DNA of 64,000 bases from Acephala macrosclerotiorum (taxonomy: Eukaryota > Ascomycota > Leotiomycetes > Helotiales > Mollisiaceae). Below are positions 21,173-33,394 of this stretch, in pieces (position 1 is the stretch's first letter; the number at the start of each line of letters is the position of its first letter). The stretch is taken from positions 186,001 to 250,000 of the forward strand of contig MU119241.1 of assembly GCA_014904845.1 (NCBI GenBank). Reading direction: 5' to 3'. Both the position numbers and the translations under genes were made by a program. The notes below the pieces were generated by a model. The model saw only the letters and a program-made list of their open reading frames with translations, made no database searches and was not told the origin of the DNA.

Positions 21173-22334
21173 ATGGCAACCTCCGTATGGCCTCCGCTAC
21201 CTGCACACAAGCTCAAAGCTGCTGAAGACGAATCTACTGTATGTCCTCTCCGTCTGCACGTCCCATAACAAGCTCCAAGCCTGAGAAGCAAGCTCTAACA
21301 CCACTATTGTACAGGCACGAGAACTCAACTGGCTACTTGACAGCCTGCAAGAAACACTCACGGATCTAAAATCCGGACTGGAGGAATGTTATGCGTTGTT
21401 GGCGCCTATAGAGCCGGGTAGTACGCTAGTGTTGAGTAGTCCGCGGAGTGAGAGTATCAAGGGACATGTTACGAGGGTTGGGAGTAGGATTGTTAAAGGC
21501 GTACGTCTGCTATTCTTCTACACTTGCTTCACCATCCACCGAAGGTTACCGGCCAGCATCTACAGATATGCCATCTCGAATTTAAGCTGACTACAAGCCC
21601 CACAGACACTCCACCTCAAGCTGAAGACGCACCCTCCCCTCGTACTCTCCTTCTCCCCAACCGATCCCATCGTCCTCGCCCCCCTCTCAAACCTCCGAAC
21701 CCTCCTCAACCAAGCCTTAGACTGCATAGACATAACCCGCTGGACCGGAGACCGCCACTCCGCACTCTTCATATCCTCCCAACTCCTCCTCCTGCACTCC
21801 ATAATCCTCGAAGCCCTCTCCCTTTTAAAAGGCAACACAATCCACACCCACCATCCCTCTGCTTCTGCGAATTCAAGTACTTCGACTACTTTATCTGCTG
21901 CTACGGGATCTGAGAGTGTAACTGGCAGCCTGGGACTCGGTGCCAGCGGAGGTCGAGATGAATGGACTCGAGATCCACCCTCCCCTCTTTCCTTCTCGCC
22001 AGCGCTACCCCCCACGCTTGCGCTGAACCTCACGCTCTGCGACAGCAGTCTCCTCCTAACAGTCAGAGTCTTAGAATCAACCTCCACACAACCCAACACC
22101 TTCGCCAAATTCGCAACCCTAACCGGAATGAGTAGACGATTAGAACATGATGAGATGGATCAGGTGTTTGTTTATAGGGGAGAGGAAGTTAGGGTGAGGG
22201 AGAAGGCTAGGGTGGAGAGTAGTGCTGATCCTAGTTTGTTGAGTGTTGGGGCGAAACTTGGGCAGATTGAACGGGTGGTGGACAGTTGTAGGGGGGGACT
22301 TGGGGTTGTTATGGGGAAACCTGATGAAGAGTAA
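21173..22334 (+). CDS. Rogdi leucine-zipper family protein (RAVE-associated)
   Basis: Three exons (21173-21238, 21315-21500, 21606-22334), all in phase 0, give 326 residues. Conserved Rogdi motifs are present: ARELNWLLDSLQETL at the start of the helical domain, LLAPIEPGSTLVLSSPRSES, GHVTRVGSRIVKG, and at the C-terminus QVFVYRGEEVRVREKARVES followed by PSLLSVGAKL. In yeast the equivalent (Rav2) is part of the RAVE complex that assembles the vacuolar proton ATPase; animal ROGDI binds the same machinery. A Ser/Thr-rich insertion in the middle (SASANSSTSTT) is typical of filamentous fungi. No lesion. Transcribed divergently from POP7. Confidence 0.85.
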
Positions 22335-22817
22335 GAGGAAAGTAGACTGGATTGTCGGTTTCGGGGTTGAAGATTATGGTTAGGATATGGGACTTGGAAT
22401 AGATGATGGAAGGGATGGGCTATAATGAGGCGTTCGAGGAGCGTGGGGTACATATGCATGGCTTGCATTGGGCTGATCTTTATTCATACGTCGTTCTTCA
22501 CATTAGGATACCCATAGCATTGGATTAAGAGCGTTGAAATTTGACTTCACAAAGTATGAAGTACTCGATATTGTTGGGACATTGATGTTCCTCGATACAA
22601 TATCTCTTCCTCTAACGCCCGAGGTGGCCACTGTCAAGAATCCTAACCCAACAGACCACCAGCTAGAAGGAACAACATAGGAAAAGCTTGCCATCATCTT
22701 AGCTGATATCTGCGCCTGTAACATACACAAACACGCCTTCTGTCATCCACAAATCTCCTCCTATAGTATTTCTTACGCTCCGCCCCTGCTCTACCGATTG
22801 CCCAGTATTTCGAGAAC
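22335..22817. other. intergenic region between convergent genes
   Basis: About 0.48 kb between the 3' ends of the ROGDI-like and NIPSNAP genes. Expected to hold both polyadenylation signals; nothing else seen. Confidence 0.4.
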
Positions 22818-23979
22818 CTAAGCAATAGGACTCCAAGGCATTGGAATCAAAATCCGACTCTTCATACTCTGAATCAACGGCACAGTCTTATGCACCGTAT
22901 CTCCCCAACCCTCCACATTCCAACTCTTCTCTCTCCTCACCTTCCGCTCCTCCAAATCCGCAAACTGCCAGAGATGATGAACAGTGTTCAACTCTCCAAT
23001 CTGCACGAACCAAGCTCCTACTCCCTCCATAACTTCTCTTCTTGCCTTGAGGCCTCGTCGCCAGTGTGTTTCCCATTCCAACAGATTGCCTGGGTGCAGA
23101 GTGTATGATCGTAGCTCGAAGACTCCGCCTAGTTGTCTGGGTGCGGTGGTGGGCCAGAAAGAGAATTCTTGCATGAGGGAAGTTCGCTTAGCGGTGATCA
23201 GAGACTTAAGCTTCTTGTCAAAAGCAGGGAAGTCGGGATGGGAGGCAATGGAGTGAAGGGAGTCGTGGTATCCGTGATATCGCTGGTATTCCCAGATGTG
23301 GACTGATTTCTTAGCTTTGACAGATTGAAAAGGGAGAGCACGAACCAAACGTATCACAGTCTCCAACTTCGGTTCTCCAGCTTCCTACTAGATGGACCTT
23401 GTTCTGCTCCATGCCAGCCATTTTCGGGTACCATTTCCCGACTAACTCAACATACTCATCCACCTTATCTGGCTTGACCTCGTGAAACACGATCGAATGG
23501 ACGTACTTCCCTCTCGCCAGTACCTGGCTAAACGAGTGTTCGATTTCGCGGTCCAAATCTCTCCCCTCCTTCGTACCATAGATCAAACTGCTCAACTTTC
23601 CTGTCTTCTTATCGGTCTCATCGGTAGGTTCTGCAGAAGAAGCACCATTTAGTCCACCTGTGTCACTCTCGTCGTTAGAAGTTGCACTCGCATTGCTCAC
23701 ATCTAGAGCAGTGGGAGCTGGGGGAATGGAGGACAATGTAGGGGGGGAGGAAGAGGTGACTTCAAACTGACTTGGCTCCGCCTTTCTGCTCTGCTGCTTC
23801 TGCTCTGCTATGCGTTCTCTGAACTCCTTCTGCTTTGCATCGAACGATTTGACGCCTGAAGAAGTGATGTCTGCGAGTGCCGGAGTACGGGATAGAGACG
23901 TTGTGCTGGCGAATGTGCGGGTGATGGCGAGAGAAGGGCTGATAGAGCTGGAACTCTGGAGGAGTCGTCGAGAGATCAT
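22818..23979 (-). CDS. NIPSNAP family mitochondrial protein
   Basis: Exon 1 (23979-23346) and exon 2 (23302-22818) join over a 43-nt intron into 372 residues. The N-terminus (MISRRLLQSSSSISPSLAI) is an Arg/Ser-rich mitochondrial targeting sequence. A low-complexity Ser/Pro/Asp stretch (residues about 60-125) leads to two ferredoxin-like NIPSNAP repeats: HSIVFHEVKPDKVDEYVELV with VHLVGSWRTEVGD, and GGVFELRSYTLHPGNLLEW with HHLWQFADLEERK. HIWEYQRYHGY lies across the splice site, confirming the intron. NIPSNAPs are matrix-associated proteins linked to mitophagy in animals; the fungal role is unclear. Frame intact, convergent with ROGDI and divergent from ATP18, 611 bp away. Confidence 0.88.
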
Positions 23980-24590
23980 TTTTCCGTTTGCGTTCAGCTT
24001 GGGTAATGTGGTTGTAGAAGCTTGGAATGGGCTGTCACCGAGATGCCGGTGGTTTTATGTTGTTTTGGCGAGCTTCACTTCAGCTGAGAATGACGTCGTT
24101 ATCGTTGATTGTTCAAGGAATGTGACACGATAAAGGAACAGGCGAGAGGATGCAGAGGATAAATCGTAGATGCAGAGCAGAGAGGAGGCAGAGCGACGAG
24201 CAGCAAGTTATGAGCACGAGGAAGAGCAGGGGAACTGCGTTGCAACCAGCTGTACCAGGTCAACCGATTGGGTGGAAGAGAGGTTGAGTTCGCAAGTCAG
24301 CTTGGGTGCAGCTCACCCCGCACTTTCTGATTGGATGAAAGGAATAGCTGCAAGGGCTAGGTAGCACGTGACTTCAAGCACAGCTAAGAGCAATGAGCTA
24401 ATCCATACCTGGGTAGCGTACTTTATGGCCTCAAATTCCAGTCGTTCAACATTTAACGCTCAATCCAGTTTAGCTGCGGCTCTGCGAAAACAGCTCGGCT
24501 TCAAACCTCACCAAGCTTCACGACGGCAACCACCACATCACCTCAATTCATCACGAAGTCATCTTCTCGTTTTCGCACATACATATCAAG
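23980..24590. other. divergent promoter region, NIPSNAP / ATP18
   Basis: About 0.6 kb between two start codons of genes for mitochondrial proteins. It should hold both promoters. The 100 bp before 24591 are CA- and CT-rich. No specific site recognised. Confidence 0.45.
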
Positions 24591-24995
24591 ATGCCATCTC
24601 TCTTAGGGAAGAAGTTTCCGGCACCTGTTGGTAAGTTCTTTCGGAAATAGGAAGCTCTCGGGAGAAGGGGAATGCTAATGAAGATTTCAATAGCCAGGCC
24701 AATGCTTCCATTCTACGCTGCCGGTACGCATGAACCCCTCGATTGAGTTCAAAAAATACTATGGAGGAATTGGAATTGCATTGGAGAAGTTCCGAAGTGG
24801 TGCTAACGATGGTACAGGCCTTATCATTCTCTACGGCGTCAACTCTGCCGCGGGTCTCATGATCAACAGTATGACCGATTCACATCCTAATTGGAGTCCT
24901 GCGAACAGGTGCTGATTGAAATAACAGGCGATGAATTCAAGAACGATCCACGAAACCCCAACGCGAAGACCGTCAAGCCTGCCGAGAAGCATTAG
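24591..24995 (+). CDS. ATP18: mitochondrial ATP synthase subunit j (Atp18)
   Basis: A very small gene in four exons (24591-24630, 24694-24723, 24818-24868, 24928-24995) whose splices all agree in phase and yield 62 residues, matching the usual length. MPSLLGKKFPAPV, PMLPFYAAGLIILYGVN and DEFKNDPRNP are the hallmark of subunit i/j, a single-pass inner-membrane subunit of the F1Fo ATP synthase. No single exon is long enough to be found by ORF length; the identification rests on the spliced product. Introns are 63, 94 and 59 nt. Intact and core-metabolic, sharing its upstream region with NIPSNAP. Confidence 0.92.
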
Positions 24996-27900
24996 AAGGG
25001 AGGAATTGGGCGAAGAGGGATGATACGTGGCATATAGAATTGGGTAGGGGTGGGTGGACTGGCTGGGAGGATGGATTGAGTGGGACATTGTATCATACGA
25101 AGAAGCCGTCCTCCCAATGATTGCGATCTGATGTTCTTGATGCTTTGAGTGATTGGTCCTGCTACGGACCGAGAACACCGAATCCGACATTGAATGGATG
25201 ACTATGGAGTACGAGGACTATGAAGAACGGGTTTGGACTTCCATTTGCTGATAATTCTACACACGGTCTAAACGTCGGAGTGACCCTGGACAATACGGGC
25301 AACATCGTGGACGTACAAGAGTCACAGCTCAATTCCTGCCCGCCTTGGCTTGTCCAAGCATGCCTAAATTAACAGAATGCTCTAAACTAACGAGCTCACG
25401 CGAGACCTGCGACCTGGGGAATCTTTCGACCCTTGCCAACAATGGCTCACAAACTCCTACTGACCCAAAGATCCCTTCAGCCCCAGAAGCAAAATCACAT
25501 TCAGGCAAGGCCCTGACCACATCCTTCAGACATACCGTTGCACCTGACTGCCTGATGAATCCTTTTGCCTACTATTGTCACCTTGAATTACGGCCTAGAT
25601 GTCTTTAACTTAGACTTCGACAGCGATTCATTCCCAACGCCTATGCTTCAGTAAGCACGAAGTCTGGGCACGCGTCTGTGTCTGCTTGTGCTTTCCAAGG
25701 AGGGAGCACCATGTCCGATTTTCAGAATCGAGATCCATGACTTGGTTTTTGCTTGCTCGTGCTTCTGGTCGTCTTCGTTTGTCATTTTTCCGGTCTTCTG
25801 GGGTCTTTTGCCGGATGCTGCTGAAGGGAGCATCCCTTCGTCACTATGTATATCAACTGCAAGAACCTGCCCGCCATGCTTGCTGTCCTTGTGATATTTC
25901 GTCCGAGTTGCTGGAAAGTCAATTGACAGGCAGAAGTTTCCTAATGAGGACCATTGCCGGAGATGGAAGGTCACTTACCTGGATTCAAGCCTCTGCCAAC
26001 GGAGTGGGACGAAACGACTTTAAGACCAATGGCTACCTTTTATTTGAATATGCACAAGTTAGCAGAGTCCTCTAATTCTAGAAATCTAGTATAGAAATGA
26101 GGATATCACAATCTTAGAATGATGTTCAGGTTTGTCGACAGTGTATTTTCAGTCCACTACGGATTGTTTCATCATGATGAGGGGTGGGGTTGAGAGGGGC
26201 GGACAAAGGTGGATATCTCACCTTACTTTCGCCTCAGCCTTTTAACTCAAGTCCATTTCGGAGATTCCAGAAACGCTGTCCTTGTCTTGAACTCTTACAA
26301 TTGACAGATCCCTAAGCAAGAGGCGTCTCGGCCTTCGAAGGATGTATCTGATGTAGTGTATCATGCTGTGTCATTCCTGTTGTCTCTTGAAGTCAGCAAG
26401 GAATTCAGTGGAACTTCCAGTAAGAGAAAACAGAGGTGGCCAAAATCAGAAAATTTGTGAGTTAAAGTGTTTTATTCACATGATGGTATTCAAAATACGT
26501 GCGTTTTTGGTCATCATATTAGGAAAAAAAGCAGAAAAGGAATGTAGCTTGCCAACTCACGTTGTAGTTGCTGAGTCTAAACCACGGACCCCTTGGAGGT
26601 AGATGCCCGAGGTGGCGAGTTTTTGTGGTAGTTCTATAGCGCAATGAAAAGTCTAAGCTATCCTCTCGTTAGCATTCATTTAGAAGGTGTTTCTGGGAAG
26701 GAGAAAGTGAGTTTCCCAAATTCAGATCGGTCAACATGTTGTTCTCATGGAGGATGTTCGAAGTACGTGTTTGATCATCACGTTGGGTGAAGAATGGCAA
26801 GGAGGAATGCGATGCCAACTCACCAATCATTCTTCGATGTCCCGGGCGTGGAGGTACTTCTGACGGCCCAATGAAAACCCTGTCTCTAGTATCGTGGGGC
26901 TCTGCAGCAGTTCGTAGTGTCTGGAGACCAATCTTCTACGCGCTCAATACGGTCGGCTTCCTGTCATCCCCCATAGTTAGCTCGGATCCAGTATCGTGTC
27001 TTGAAGAAAGAAGAGGAGGGAGGCCGTGATCAGATGGTATGGGTGTGTCAACAGTATTGGTTCTGCAGTCGGCTGGTTAGTTATCATAATGGATTTCGGA
27101 GAGGAAAGAGGAAAATCGTACTGACCCACGTTACCTTGCTCGGGATATTAAAACTATATCCACGGACCAGCATATAGTGGGATATGGATGGCCTTTTTCC
27201 TTCGCGATGGTACAATCGTCGTGGTTTCAAACTTTCCCGCTGAGAGTGATCAGTCCTCCGCTCTTGTCGGCACTCACAGTCCTTGTTTCCTTGTTTTCGG
27301 AACATAACACTAAATTCGACTTCCGTATGTGTGGCGTTGTAGTGCTCGATGAAATTCCGCCCAATTCGCTTTCCCGCTGCCGTTTTGATCGTCAGCCAAC
27401 GTCCAGCATATCATTCCAAAGCGAAAGAGACGAGCAATAGGACGCGATCAGATGCCCGAAACAATGTGTCAACAGAATATTTTCCGGCAAGCTAAATGAT
27501 CATGGGACACGGATGCTTTAAAGACGATGGAGGACTCGCTAGCATGTTAGTATTCTCGGAACTGGAAGCAGGCGGCCGCGATGGATTGTTCGTTGGTTGA
27601 AAATTTGGAAGTGGCGGGATGGCGCTAGGAAATTGTGCCTGTGGCCTCTTGGTGTTAGCAAAGCCCATGATCAGTAGAATGAAGACAGGTCTAGGACGGT
27701 TCCATCGTCAGATTCACGCCAGTTTGTCTACAGCAGGGTTTCAGAAAAGGTCTCCAAGAACGGGATTTGATCATCATGATGAAAGGTAGGGAAGACCGAA
27801 AGCTGGGGACGGCTCACCTAGTTCCTCTTTTCAGATTCCCAAGTCCACATCCTTGCTTTCTGGAGCAAAGGCTCAGCATCGAGGCTAAAACGTCAAATTC

Positions 27901-29789
27901 CAGTCAGGGGAGTTCTCGACCCGGTACCTGTTGCTTAATGTCAGCAATGTTCGCGCCAAAAAATATTGGGAACAGAGAAAGACCAATCCTTCAAGCCCAG
28001 ACTATGCTCAAAAGTGTTTGTTTACATGTTGGATCTTCAAAAAGGAACCGTGGAAAATCATCACGTTGGGGTTGAAGACCTAGGGGAGAATAGGAAAGAT
28101 GTACCTACCACGAGAGCCTGCGAGGCATACGTCCATGTACCAACTCAAGTATCACTGCAGCACTCACATTTTCCCTGCTCTCGCGCAGACAGCGGGCCAG
28201 CAGCCCAGACCAAATTCACGAAGTATCGTCACCATCAGCGAAGTGTCTAACGACAAACTTCAGGTTTGTTTCGAAGCGGTCTGGATAAGGTACTGTTTAG
28301 CAACATGGAGAATGCAGGACGCTGTAGTTCGCGAGCTACGTCATCATTCGATAGAAAAGTATCGACGGCATCGGAAAGGAAACTCGTACCATCGGGATAT
28401 TATGGCGCGGCAGGCTTTCCGACAAAACTATGAACCGCATTCTAGAAGATAGCAATAATTAGCACGACATTCTTCCAAAGCAAGCGGTAGGTGAGAGTAT
28501 AGAGAGTTTCTTGGTTCAAATGGAAATGAGTTAGTTTTTGTTTTGGAATCATTGCGGATTATTGGCACACACAAAGCATCATCATTCGAAGCTTGGAGAA
28601 ACGAAACGAGATGCATGGCGACGTACTTGACGAATGTGTATTTTGAGCCTATGGAGTGCCGTGAGTGCGAAAGCATGCCAGTATGAATCGCGGGGTCGGC
28701 TTTGGAGGGAAGAGGAGCTTGAAAGTGTTCAGCCATTGTGTATTGAGGATAAAGCTCATTGATGGCCTAGGAAGAGGCACAGTTAGAAAATGAATCCGAA
28801 GGAGAAAAGTATTTGATGCTTGGAGATCGAGAGTGGTGGGGTGCACAATGCAACTTACCTTCAACCAAGGAATTGCGCGCAGCTGCAGTTTGTCTTCGGG
28901 TCGGGATGAAGGTAAACAATCGGCGCATGATGATGGCATCCGCAGGAGGTCAGCGTAAACTAATGTTCTTGCTGAGTAAATGGAGGTGGGTACCTTCGAG
29001 ATACTGCATGGAAGCAGCTTGATGGGAGAAATGTTTTGTCTGCGCGTTTAAAAGAAGTTGTCTTTCTCAATTTTGGTCGAAAAAGTTACGCAAGGTAACC
29101 CGACATAAACACTTCACGTGAACAGCACCGAGATGAACGTCCATAAGCTCAATCCAAAATTCTAAGACCTACCGACATGGATAGCATGGACGTAACGACT
29201 TGTGAAGATCCATGAGCCCTCTTCAGTATTTCAGAAGCACGGCGGAGCTGTAACCGCTCCGCTCCTGCTTCCACTCCCAAGTTGACTCGGTCCCTAGTCG
29301 CATTGTTTGCTACCTGAATGAAGTTGATCTGACAGGCAAGCCGGTGCAGACCGAGCTGAGATTCGATCGAAAAACCAGATTCCAACGCAACAGTGAGAAT
29401 CCACCTTCGCATCTTATAGACTTCCGTTTGTCTCGCCTGAAAGTCAAACCATTATCACTTCTCCGCCACAGCGTCAAATAGTTAACTTCTTTCTAGCTGT
29501 TAATTATTCGAAGCTCTAGGGTACCAAATTTTCATGAAAGCTCTAGAAGTTTAAAGTTCAAGGAAAGCGTGGGTTTCAGGACAACAACCACTCTCACAGC
29601 TCCTACCAGCTCAGTTCAACAATACTACGCGTCACATAAAGCTTGTACTGTATGCGGAACTAGCTTCGAACTCAACTCTTGAGAATAGGGCATCAAATGT
29701 TATATTATAGAGATCTAGTAAGATTACATTTATAGTATCTTCGCAACTTTTCTCGTACTGGAATTGGATAGGGATCAAAATCAGCATTA
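24996..29789. other. 4.8 kb region without supportable gene; diverged internal repeats
   Basis: No open frame here looks like a known protein. Between 26.3 and 29.0 kb there are recurrent short similarities, for example atcatcacgttggg at 26774 and 28057 and the pair gatcagatg plus tgtgtcaacag at 27028-27054 and 27446-27475, suggesting old, diverged duplications. On the minus strand several good splice-donor sequences (gtgagt, gtaagt, gtaggt) recur, so a fragmented or heavily intron-split minus-strand gene is possible, for instance around 28450-29020, but I cannot assemble a convincing product. Its base composition is not AT-saturated, unlike the transposon at 54.7 kb. Confidence 0.35.
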
Positions 29790-31161
29790 CTAAAAACGAC
29801 TAGCTGCCAAAAGACCCACATCGCCCGCACTTCCATCCTTATATTGATCAATATTGCCCAATATTTCGAGTATCCACGACGGTGAATGGACAGGCTTCGT
29901 CTGGTGGGCTCTCGTGTATGTATGAGCTGGTCGATGTGCGCTGGGAGTGGATGTCTCGGAGGTCGTCCTGGTGGGAGTCGTCGATGGTGTACCAGCCGTG
30001 AAAGGAGTAGCGAAGTTTGTCTGATAGAACGAGTTCTGACTATAGGTATGAGTAACAGTCTCGGACACAGTTGCCACCACACTGATCTGAAGGTTATCCT
30101 CCAAAATCCGGAAGAATTCGTAATTAGAATCCGAAAGCCCAACAATTTTCTCTTGGCCTTGAGCAGGCAGGATTTTGACGACGGTGGCCATCATGACATC
30201 GTCTCCAATTGTGATGTTGAAATTGAGGTTGAAACTTGGGATGACAAGTGTGTTTCCGTTTCCAAACGCGCCCTTGACAGACAGCGGAGCAACGGAACAA
30301 GAACCACTTCCAGGTGATTAGCTATTTAACTTGCCTTTATACAGGGTATAGGATAATTATTAGGCTAAATCGTAATTAAATGAGAGGTCACCGTCAAACT
30401 CGGTCAAGAAGATGGCTGTATCGTTTGAGCATTGATACTCGAACCCAGATATTACACCCAACTCATTTTCAAGATAACGAGTTAACCCATCAAAACGGAA
30501 GATCAACTCAAATGTCGGGAACAAGGTCAGAGAGGTCTCTTTGCTGAGGACCACCACTGGAGCAGTTGTGCCGTTCCATACCGGAACTGAGTAGTCTCCT
30601 GTTCCCCAGAATCTCGAAATTAGTATGATTCTTTCATGCGTTTGAGAGAGTGCTAGGAAAAGCGAGACGTTTGTGGGGAGTCACTGAATATTTCAAAACT
30701 CCGAGCCCGAGAAGCTGAGACTTACCTATCCATCCGGAGCCAGTACTTTTATTACATTCGAAATAACCACCAACATTTTGCAAGTGTATGATAGTGCTTC
30801 CAGGATGGTTTGAATCAGCAATGTATTCAAAGATATCTAGAGATTTTGATATGTTGGGGAACAATGTAACGTCCAAATCGTAGGAAGACCGAAGCGTTAC
30901 ACTTCCCCAAGCACGGAAATTAATGTATTCGATCCAATTTAGAGCAGCTGAGTTGGGGAAATCCAGGGTGCCTTGACAGCTTCGTTAGATAGAATCTAGA
31001 TAGAGGTACTAGTCCAACGAAACGTTCTCGGGCGAGACAGATACATCATACGCAGCGTAATTGAAGGAGGTGAAGTTTGGCCAACTGTCGGCGACCACAA
31101 AGGATTCCATTGTGAGAAGAGCACTAAAAACAACACAGAGATAGAGAGTAGGACGCTTCAT
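29790..31161 (-). CDS. putative secreted protein of unknown function
   Basis: From ATG 31161 the product begins with a clear signal peptide (RPTLYLCVVFSALLTMESF then VVADSW). Exons 31161-31010, 30979-30726 and 30598-30360 agree in phase and give 214 residues with several NxT/S glycosylation sites (NFTSF, NVSLD, NKSTG, NGTTA) and four or so cysteines. The first intron would be only 30 nt, unusually short. At 30362-30360 the frame hits TAA followed by more stops, yet the same frame is open again from about 30310 to 29790 and stays protein-like (VIPSFNLNFNITIGDD, then a Ser/Thr-rich tail). Either a further intron with a weak GTTTGA donor joins them, or the gene is broken. It may be an extracellular or wall protein; I do not recognise the family. 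A membrane-protein gene on the same strand lies about 1 kb upstream of it. Confidence 0.5.
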
Positions 31162-32210
31162 GTTTCTTAGCATTGCGGATACTCGATTGTGTCGCTCAGG
31201 CAATGTGATGATAACTGTTTGAAAAAGTAGTAATGTAGAGACCTACAGAAGATGGATGCAGATATCCGATCTGACCTCTGAAGGGATACTGAAGAGTATT
31301 TATACTTAGTTTTATACTTGAAAATTTGCAAAGGTTCATACCAATAACTTTTTCGAGTTGGCATAGTCGTGCAAAGCATCAGCCACCTTGATCTTCTCTT
31401 GAATACTGCCGTCGACTTGACGCAGACCTATGAATCTCAGTACAACGAAAATCCGAGGGACTGGTCTTCATCTAGCTTCGTGACTCGGAGACTCCGTCTA
31501 AGTTGCACTTGCAACCCTCAAGAAGGCACCGTTTGGCAAAATAACACACTTCAAAAACACCGAGGCAGCAGGTGACAGACTATCCACTCTTGCTGAGATC
31601 ATCTCCGCAAGCTTGAGATCGTTTCAAGTGCCTTGAAGCAGTTACACAGAGTAGCGACGAACCGGATCTTGTACAACATGGCACGAGAGTGGTATCAACG
31701 CTCATGCCTAGACGTCCTTCGCCACTCTCACCGCTGGAGGTGGTCTTCAAACCAAGGGAAAATAAAAAGAGGATGCATATACCAGAAGTTCAAGTTGCGA
31801 CAGGAGCTGAAATCTGGATCAAGTTCCATAACATCGGTGAACTGCCAGAGGAATGACATTTTCAGCGCATACCTTAACGCCTTTTCAAACAGCACACGTC
31901 AAGCTGTTTGCGATAGTCAGAGTATGAGAATCCGTACCCGAAGAAAAGTCTAGTTCCGCCAATGGCTTGGTGGCTCCTTCCTGTATCTTGTCCGCATTCC
32001 AAAGTACCGGTTTGAAAAGATGGTTAGAAGGTATTTCTCTGAAACTGCCTTCATTTTATGGGGAATAAACTGTGAAAGGACCATGATAGAAGAGTGGGAG
32101 GCCGAAATTGATAGCTGTAAAGAATATGAAGAAAACGTCTTCCGTCTATTGCACCTGTGCACCATGCGAGTTGCTCCGTGCTGTATCCTGTAGAACCCCA
32201 CCATGAAAGC
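31162..32210. other. about 1 kb between two minus-strand genes
   Basis: No intact gene. Some stretches, such as 31720-31850, are protein-like on the plus strand (HIPEVQVATGAEIWIKFHN) but are broken by stops and match nothing I can name; probably a gene remnant. Confidence 0.35.
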
Positions 32211-33394
32211 CTAACTGTGTTGATATTCTTCCGAAAGCTGTACCTGCGATTCCGAGGCCGGCATCGACCTTCCTGCATCCTTGGTCTCTCCCTGTTGCCT
32301 TCTATTCATGGTTTGGCTGTTCGAATCGGCCGGTCCCGAAAGGAATTCGGTGGTCGTCACTCTCGGTTGCTGATCATCCTTGAAGATATTACCCACAGAT
32401 CCGCTGCGTGTAGTAGGAGATGCAACGTGGGTAAAGTCGTTAAGTGGATATGAGTTGGTGTTGTTACTCGAATTGCCGAGAGCGAACCCCTTGTTCTTGA
32501 CGATACTGACTAGGCGATTCAGTACCGAGAACTCAATTTTTAGCTTGATGCTATAGATGGCAGATTTATAGGTCGTTTGGATCTCAAAATTCCCCGAGTA
32601 TTCGGTACCAAGGAGTGTAGCATCGAAGACAAGTACCAGAATATTGACCAAGATGAGGTGGACGAGGAGCTTCCGAAATGGGTCACGGGTGATCTCTCCA
32701 GCGGGGCCTAGCAATCGCACGGTTTCGTAGATGTAAAGGCCTGAGATTATGGACTCTTGGACGAAGAATATTCCGACTTGAACCTTGTCGAATATCGTGA
32801 AGGCGCTGACGATCGAGGCGTGTGCGGCTGGACGGTTTGTCAGAAATGCCAATGTCGTGTCGGGGATTCCAACAACAATAGCATCAAATATAATCAGGTA
32901 AAGCACCCAACGGATCCTCTTTTCGTCCCGAACTACAAGGTGTAGCCGGGAGTATAAGACCAGCGACTGTCCCGACACCATAGCGGGCCCTGTAGATGAA
33001 TTAGTACAGTATTTGAAGTCTGATTTGGGATCGAGGGGCTAAGAGTCGAGTTCACAGTACTCGCGAAGAGCTTGGCTTTGAATATTTCTTGAAATAAATT
33101 TAGGGAAGAATTCGACGTACAACCAACAGCCACAAGGAGAACTGGCGCCCACCATACTGAAGTGATATCAAAGAATTTAAATATAAATCCCACTGTGTGA
33201 GGCACAATACCCCAGGTCGCCACGATGAAACTCCAGAAGTATAGGCCCTTTCGTCGTTTGAAAGTTGCAAAAATAATGACGTTGAGTTCAAGGACATTGT
33301 AAAGTGCTATGGTTGAGAATGCTACCATAACCATCAAGACTGGAAGGTTGGCGCTAACAGCGCCGGTAATACCATTACACTCTGCTTGGGACAT
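32211..33394 (-). CDS. fungal seven-helix integral membrane protein
   Basis: Exon 1 (33394-33121) and exon 2 (32989-32211) join across a 131-nt GT-AG intron that restores the conserved motif GW-PAMVSGQSLVLYSRLHLV. Starting at the methionine of MSQAECNG (33394) gives 350 residues with about seven hydrophobic helices: ANLPVLMVMVAFSTIAL, LYFWSFIVATWGIVPHTVGF, and others, then a 90-residue polar Ser/Thr/Gln-rich cytosolic tail. The pattern (ELN..IF.TFKRRKGLYFWS, GQS.VLYSRLHLV) is a common fungal membrane-protein family, recalled as DUF7703-like, with rhodopsin-like topology and no known function. The frame is open upstream to 33811 but that extension is low-complexity and arginine/proline-rich and is not expected. 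Intact. Confidence 0.8.

Noticed and set aside
27345..27395. EF-hand-like loop DQNGSGKANWAE on the minus strand
   Set aside because: Matches a calcium-loop pattern, but there is no second hand or flanking helices and the frame is short; probably coincidence.
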